Origin: Clostridia bacterium
GTDB lineage: Bacteria > Bacillota > Clostridia > Christensenellales > Borkfalkiaceae
DNA length: 64,000 nt
NCBI GenBank assembly: GCA_017462735.1
Contig: JAFTQO010000003.1
Location: 1 to 64,000 of the forward strand
Direction of reading: 5' to 3'
Both the position numbers and the translations under genes were made by a program. Of the stretch, positions 60,255 to 64,000 are shown piece after piece (positions within the stretch are counted from its first letter, which is position 1; each line of letters opens with the position of its first letter). Below the pieces are notes generated by a model. It was not told the origin of the DNA, ran no database searches, and saw nothing but the letters and a program-made list of their open reading frames with translations.

Positions 60255-61307
60255 ATGCAAACGGTTGAGTTAAAAACTCCGTCTATGCAAGGGCTGATTA
60301 CGATAGGCGAAGGGGTGCTTGAAGAAAGACTTCCTGCCCTGTTGCAAGGACAAAAAAATTTCGTGATAACAGACAGCAACGTCGCGAAAATTTACGGCGA
60401 AAACATCAAGGATTGGTTTGGCGATACGTCCGTGTACGTGATGCCCGCAGGGGAACAATCTAAGACCTTTTGGACGCTTGGCGATATTTTGGAAACTATG
60501 GTCAAGGCGGGTTTGCACCGCAACAGTCGGGTATTTGCGCTTGGCGGCGGCGTCGTTGGCGACGTGGCGGGATTAGCCGCAGCGACCTATATGCGTGGGG
60601 TATCCTGCGTGCAAATTCCCACCACCTTGCTCTCGCAAGTAGACAGCAGCGTAGGGGGCAAAACGGCGGTCGATCACGCAGGGGTTAAAAATATCGTCGG
60701 CGCTTTCTATCAGCCGCAAGAGGTATTGATAGACCCTGCCTTTTTGGACACCTTACCCCAACGGGAAATCAAGTGCGGCTTGGGGGAACTTGTCAAATAC
60801 GCGGCGCTTAGCGGAGAGATGTTTGATACTTTGTATCAAAACAAGCACCGTTTTGGCGAACTTGCCTTCTTAAAGACGCTGATTTTGCCCAGCGTACGCC
60901 ACAAGGCAAAAGTCGTGCAAGCGGACGAGAAAGAAAGCGGAGAGAGAAAGAGCCTCAACGTCGGTCATACGTCCGGTCACGCCATTGAACTGTCCTACGG
61001 CATGTCCCACGGCGAGTGTGTGCTTTGGGGGATGAAAGCGGAGACGAAGATAGCGATACGAAAAGGCGTTTGCGAGAGAGAGTACGGTGAAAAATTATTG
61101 GAAATCGTCTCATGCGCTTTGCAAACAGACCCCGTGGAAAAGGTGTCGTTTGCCGACGTGCGCGATTGTGCATACAAGGCAAAAGCAGATAAAAAGAATA
61201 CGGACGGCGGCGGGATCAACCTCTCCGTTGCTTGCAAAAAAGGGGCGTGGACAAGTATCAACTTGCCTTTTGAAGAATACGCCGATTGTTTACGGGAAAG
61301 CCTGTAA
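60255..61307 (+). CDS. aroB: 3-dehydroquinate synthase
   Basis: 350 residues; NAD- and metal-dependent cyclisation of DAHP. Motifs: GEQSKTFWTLGDI, LGGGVVGDVAGLAAATYMRG, QIPTTLLSQVDSSVGGKT, and metal ligands in KAKVVQADEKE, LNVGHTSGHAIE and MSHGECV. AAAGGAG precedes the ATG. Confidence 0.97.
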   Translation: MQTVELKTPSMQGLITIGEGVLEERLPALLQGQKNFVITDSNVAKIYGENIKDWFGDTSVYVMPAGEQSKTFWTLGDILETMVKAGLHRNSRVFALGGGVVGDVAGLAAATYMRGVSCVQIPTTLLSQVDSSVGGKTAVDHAGVKNIVGAFYQPQEVLIDPAFLDTLPQREIKCGLGELVKYAALSGEMFDTLYQNKHRFGELAFLKTLILPSVRHKAKVVQADEKESGERKSLNVGHTSGHAIELSYGMSHGECVLWGMKAETKIAIRKGVCEREYGEKLLEIVSCALQTDPVEKVSFADVRDCAYKAKADKKNTDGGGINLSVACKKGAWTSINLPFEEYADCLRESL

Positions 61308-61319
61308 AAAGGAGACGGT

Positions 61320-62573
61320 ATGAAACAAATTTTACCCAGGGATTATTTTGACGGCGAATTTTGCTTGCCCGGGGATAAATCGATTACTCACCGCGCGATA
61401 ATGTTCAATAGCGGTGCTGACGGTGAGGCGGTAGTGACGGGTGCGCTGATGGGGGAGGACTGCTTGTCCACCTGTCGTTGCATGCGCGCATTGGGTGCGG
61501 AAATCGACGTGGACGGCACGACCCTCCGTATCAAGGGCACTCCGCAATTTCGTAGCGGGGCGGAACTCGATTGTGGAAACTCTGGTACGACGATTCGGCT
61601 TTTGACGGGTTTTTGCGCAGGGAAAGAAATTGAAGCGAAGTTATACGGTGACGCCTCCCTTTCCACGAGACCTATGCGCAGGGTTGCCGACCCTTTGACT
61701 GAGTTAGGCGCAAACGTAGAGACGACGGACGGTCATGCGCCCGTGTACGTTTCCTCGGCAAAACTTACGGGCAAAAAAATCAAAACGAAGGTTTCTTCGG
61801 CGCAGGTAAAAAGCGCGATTTTGTTGGCGGGGCTTTCCGCGGACGGTACGACGACGGTGGAAGAACCCGTCAAATCCCGCGACCATACGGAAAGATTGCT
61901 GGCGGCGATGGGTGCCGATATCCGTGTGGAAGGGAATAGCGTCAGCGTCTCGAAAAGCACTCTCAAAGGGGTGGACGTAGAGGTGCCTGTGGATATCTCC
62001 TCCGCGGCGTATTTTATGGCGCTTGGCGCCTTGAAAGGAAGCGCTCTTTGCAAAAACGTCGGGGTGAATCCCACCCGTACGGGTATTTTGACGGCGTTTG
62101 ATAAGATGGGGGTACGCTATACTTTGCAAAACCGCAGAGTTTCGGGCGGCGAGGAGATTGCCGACGTATTGGTGCAGAAATCCCCCTTGCAGGCGATTAC
62201 GTTGGGCGGGGCGGAGATTCCGTCTATGATAGACGAGTTGCCTCTCGTGGCAATGATGTGCGCTTTTGCCGACGGCGAAAGCGTGATTACGGGCGCGAAA
62301 GAACTTCGGGTCAAAGAAAGCGACAGAATTTTCACGACGGCAAAACTCATCAACGATTTAGGCGGGGAATGCGAGGAGAGAGAGGACGGCTTGGTTATCC
62401 GCGGCAAAAAGTGTTTGCGCGGCGGCGTTGCCGATAGTTTCCTCGACCACCGTATTGCGATGACGGCGGCTGTGGGATTGATGGCTAGCAAAGAGGGTGG
62501 CGGCGTATTGCGCCCCGATTGTTGCGCTATCTCTTTCCCGACCTTCTTTAAACAATTAGAACGCAAAAACTGA
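61320..62573 (+). CDS. aroA: EPSP synthase (3-phosphoshikimate 1-carboxyvinyltransferase)
   Basis: 417 residues; joins PEP to shikimate 3-phosphate. LPGDKSITHRAIMF near the start, LDCGNSGTTIRLLTG, DASLSTRPMRR, and the C-terminal LRVKESDRI and DHRIAMTAA mark a two-domain AroA. In the glyphosate-relevant loop it has GNSGTT followed by RLL, with SLSTRPM further on; class is not assigned here. AAGGAG upstream of the start. Confidence 0.97.
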   Translation: MKQILPRDYFDGEFCLPGDKSITHRAIMFNSGADGEAVVTGALMGEDCLSTCRCMRALGAEIDVDGTTLRIKGTPQFRSGAELDCGNSGTTIRLLTGFCAGKEIEAKLYGDASLSTRPMRRVADPLTELGANVETTDGHAPVYVSSAKLTGKKIKTKVSSAQVKSAILLAGLSADGTTTVEEPVKSRDHTERLLAAMGADIRVEGNSVSVSKSTLKGVDVEVPVDISSAAYFMALGALKGSALCKNVGVNPTRTGILTAFDKMGVRYTLQNRRVSGGEEIADVLVQKSPLQAITLGGAEIPSMIDELPLVAMMCAFADGESVITGAKELRVKESDRIFTTAKLINDLGGECEEREDGLVIRGKKCLRGGVADSFLDHRIAMTAAVGLMASKEGGGVLRPDCCAISFPTFFKQLERKN

Positions 62574-62591
62574 AAAAGGCGGGGCAAAACA

Positions 62592-63410
62592 TTGACGGAA
62601 AAAAAGAAAGTACGCTTGGGTCTAATCGGTAAAGACGTGAGCAAATCCCTCAGTCCTGAAATACACGCGTTTATTTTAGACAAGTGGGGGCTGGATTGCG
62701 ACTACGAGACCTTCTCGGTAGCAAAAGAGGGCTTTGACGCCGCTATGACGACGTTGCTGGGCGATTTCGACGGCTTTAATATCACGATTCCCTATAAGCG
62801 GGACGTAATGGAATACTTGGACGGCTTGCAAGGCGACGCAATGCGTTTTGGCGCCGTCAATACCGTCGTCTGCGCGACGCGGCAGGGGCATAACACGGAC
62901 GGCGTCGGGTTTATGAAGATGCTCTCTCACGCAGGGATAGACGTCAAAGGCAAGAGGGTGCTCGTGCTCGGTGGCGGCGGCGCAGGTAGGAGTACGATAT
63001 CGACCTTGAAAAAAGCGGGTGCTATCGTCGCGTTATATCAGCGAAACGAAGAAAAACGCAAGGAAACGTGTTTGCAGTTGGACGCGTTGGAAGAGAACGA
63101 CCCCAACGTGGGCGGCTATGACCTTCTCGTCAATTGCACGGGGGTAGGGATGCACGATACGGTGGGCTTGTCCCCTGTAGAAGACAGGGCGTTTGCGGGC
63201 GCGACGGGGGCGGTAGACCTCATCTACGAGCCTAAGGAGACGGCGTTTTTGGCACAGGCAAAGGCAAGCGGTATCAAGGCGGTAGGCGGGCTTGCGATGC
63301 TCTTTTATCAAGCCTATTACGCAGACTGTTTATACGTGGGGAAGAAAGCGGACGAACAGGAAGCGGAAAAATTATACGACGACTATTTGAAAATTTACAA
63401 AAGGGGATAA
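62592..63410 (+). CDS. aroE: shikimate dehydrogenase
   Basis: 272 residues starting at a TTG (MTEKKKVRLGLIG), placed after AGGCGGGG; no ATG is available before the conserved region. The substrate segment SKSLSPEIHA, NITIPYKRDV with the catalytic lysine, and NADP-binding VLGGGGAGRSTISTL are present, with a C-terminal GGLAMLFYQAYYA. The NADP loop has GGAGRS rather than the usual GGAGGA/ARA. Confidence 0.95.
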   Translation: MTEKKKVRLGLIGKDVSKSLSPEIHAFILDKWGLDCDYETFSVAKEGFDAAMTTLLGDFDGFNITIPYKRDVMEYLDGLQGDAMRFGAVNTVVCATRQGHNTDGVGFMKMLSHAGIDVKGKRVLVLGGGGAGRSTISTLKKAGAIVALYQRNEEKRKETCLQLDALEENDPNVGGYDLLVNCTGVGMHDTVGLSPVEDRAFAGATGAVDLIYEPKETAFLAQAKASGIKAVGGLAMLFYQAYYADCLYVGKKADEQEAEKLYDDYLKIYKRG

Positions 63411-63415
63411 CGACT

Positions 63416-63853
63416 ATGAAAATTTTAGTAATTAACGGCGTCAACCTTAACTTGACGGGCAAGCGCGAAAAAGGGGTGTACGGCAGCGAAACGCTGGACG
63501 AACTCAATGCAAAAATCGCGGCATATTGCCAAAAAAACGGGGACGAAGTGGCCTTCTATCAAAGCAATATCGAAGGGGAACTCGTCAACCAGTTGCACGC
63601 GGCAAAAGAAGCGGGGTACGATTGCGTGTTGCTCAACGCGGGCGCGTTCACCCATTATTCGTATGCCCTTCGTGACGCGGTAGCGGCAATCAGCGTGCCC
63701 GTTGCCGAGGTGCATATGTCCAACGTACACGCTAGGGAAGAATTCCGTAAAGAAAGCGTGCTTTCTTCCGTATGTAAAGGGACGGTGTTCGGGTTTGGCG
63801 TAGGTAGTTATCTGGGCGCAATCGAAGGCTTGCGCGTTCTTTTGGCAAAATAA
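63416..63853 (+). CDS. aroQ: type II 3-dehydroquinate dehydratase
   Basis: 145 residues, dodecameric type II enzyme. NGVNLNLTGKREKGVYGSETLDEL contains the catalytic Tyr (only part quoted motif: NLNLTGKREKGVYG), NAGAFTHYSYALRDAV and EVHMSNVHAREEFRKES complete the active site. It starts three bases after the aroE stop region. Type I aroD is absent, as expected. Confidence 0.96.
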   Translation: MKILVINGVNLNLTGKREKGVYGSETLDELNAKIAAYCQKNGDEVAFYQSNIEGELVNQLHAAKEAGYDCVLLNAGAFTHYSYALRDAVAAISVPVAEVHMSNVHAREEFRKESVLSSVCKGTVFGFGVGSYLGAIEGLRVLLAK

Positions 63854-63870
63854 GAGATAAGGCGGAGACT

Positions 63871-64000
63871 ATGAATATTATCTTATGCGGTATGATGGGC
63901 GCAGGTAAAACGACTGTGGGCATCAAGGTAGCGGAAATCACGGATAAGCGGTGGTACGATACGGACGGTATCATCACGGACAGACACGGTAAAATTTCGG
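63871..64000 (+). CDS. aroK: shikimate kinase, cut by the window end
   Basis: Only the first 43 residues are visible. ATG 63871 follows AGGCGGAG. The P-loop GMMGAGKTTVG and the substrate aspartate in WYDTDGII identify shikimate kinase. Sixth gene of the aro run; the 3' end lies beyond the window. Confidence 0.93.
   Translation, partial: MNIILCGMMGAGKTTVGIKVAEITDKRWYDTDGIITDRHGKIS

Noticed and set aside
1..64000. CRISPR arrays, insertion sequences, rRNA genes, replication origin
   Set aside because: No regularly spaced repeats, transposase-like frames, rRNA segments or DnaA-box clusters were seen. Reading by eye could miss short or degenerate examples.

Overview
The window looks like the chromosome of an uncultured, probably gut-associated, low-to-medium GC Clostridia member. 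Evidence for Firmicutes/Clostridia: a DnaD-type primosome protein, the mcsA-mcsB-clpC arginine-phosphorylation operon, two DegV proteins, a UPF0210/ACT pair, a ywlC-ywlE-rpiB block in the Bacillus subtilis order, SpoVB-like and SpoIIE-like proteins, strong AGGAGG-type ribosome binding sites and TTGACA-17-TATAAT promoters. The family or genus cannot be fixed from sequence reading alone. Most of the window is ordinary housekeeping DNA; accessory DNA is confined to about 18.1-19.3 kb, 29.0-29.7 kb and 42.9-44.4 kb.

Layout. 0-2.1 kb: tRNA-Ser(GGA), with a possible integrase tail entering from the left edge, and a DnaD-like protein carrying a helicase-loader N-terminal domain. 2.2-18.1 kb: one long rightward run (sbcD, sbcC, an inactive-looking alpha/beta hydrolase, signal peptidase I, DegV, a membrane protein, ACT protein, UPF0210, PepF, DnaB helicase, Sua5/YwlC, arginine/tyrosine phosphatase, RpiB, S51 peptidase, tRNA-Leu). 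18.1-19.3 kb: an integration-scarred region with repeated pieces of the tRNA-Leu 3' end, a small XRE repressor, paired operators and a frameshifted SLOG-family gene. 19.4-29 kb: nitroreductase, methylglyoxal synthase, GNAT, phosphopantetheinyl transferase, dGTPase-like HD protein, second DegV, RluA, M20 peptidase and a GH2 glycosidase with an operator-like palindrome on its promoter. 29-29.7 kb: a divergent pair of XRE regulators with paired operator-like sites. 29.7-42.8 kb: NagB, CCA-adding enzyme, lipid kinase, SpoIIE-like phosphatase, glucokinase, a flippase/ATP-grasp pair, DUF1295 protein, solitary MazF-like toxin, Pgi, SpoVB-like flippase, LysM protein and a conserved cysteine-containing protein.

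42.9-45.2 kb: three tandem small HTH regulators opposite an intact SLOG-family gene, then a metallophosphoesterase. 45.2-51.5 kb: pyrimidine operon pyrB-pyrC-pyrF-pyrK-lipoprotein-pyrD-pyrE, preceded by a structured leader ending in an intrinsic terminator. 51.6-54.2 kb: trpS-proS. 54.3-59.1 kb: an XRE-membrane regulator followed by mcsA-mcsB-clpC with no ctsR. 59.1-64 kb: shikimate genes aroC-aroB-aroA-aroE-aroQ-aroK, the last cut by the window end.

The points most worth follow-up are: the pyr leader, whose pairing options look like an attenuator; two XRE/SLOG cassettes, one decayed and one intact; promoters in which a -10 box lies exactly six bases before the ATG of genes without a Shine-Dalgarno sequence (candidate leaderless mRNAs); the tRNA-Leu integration scar; and several proteins missing a family hallmark (SbcC without a zinc hook, hydrolase without its serine, DnaD fused to a loader N-domain without the ATPase).
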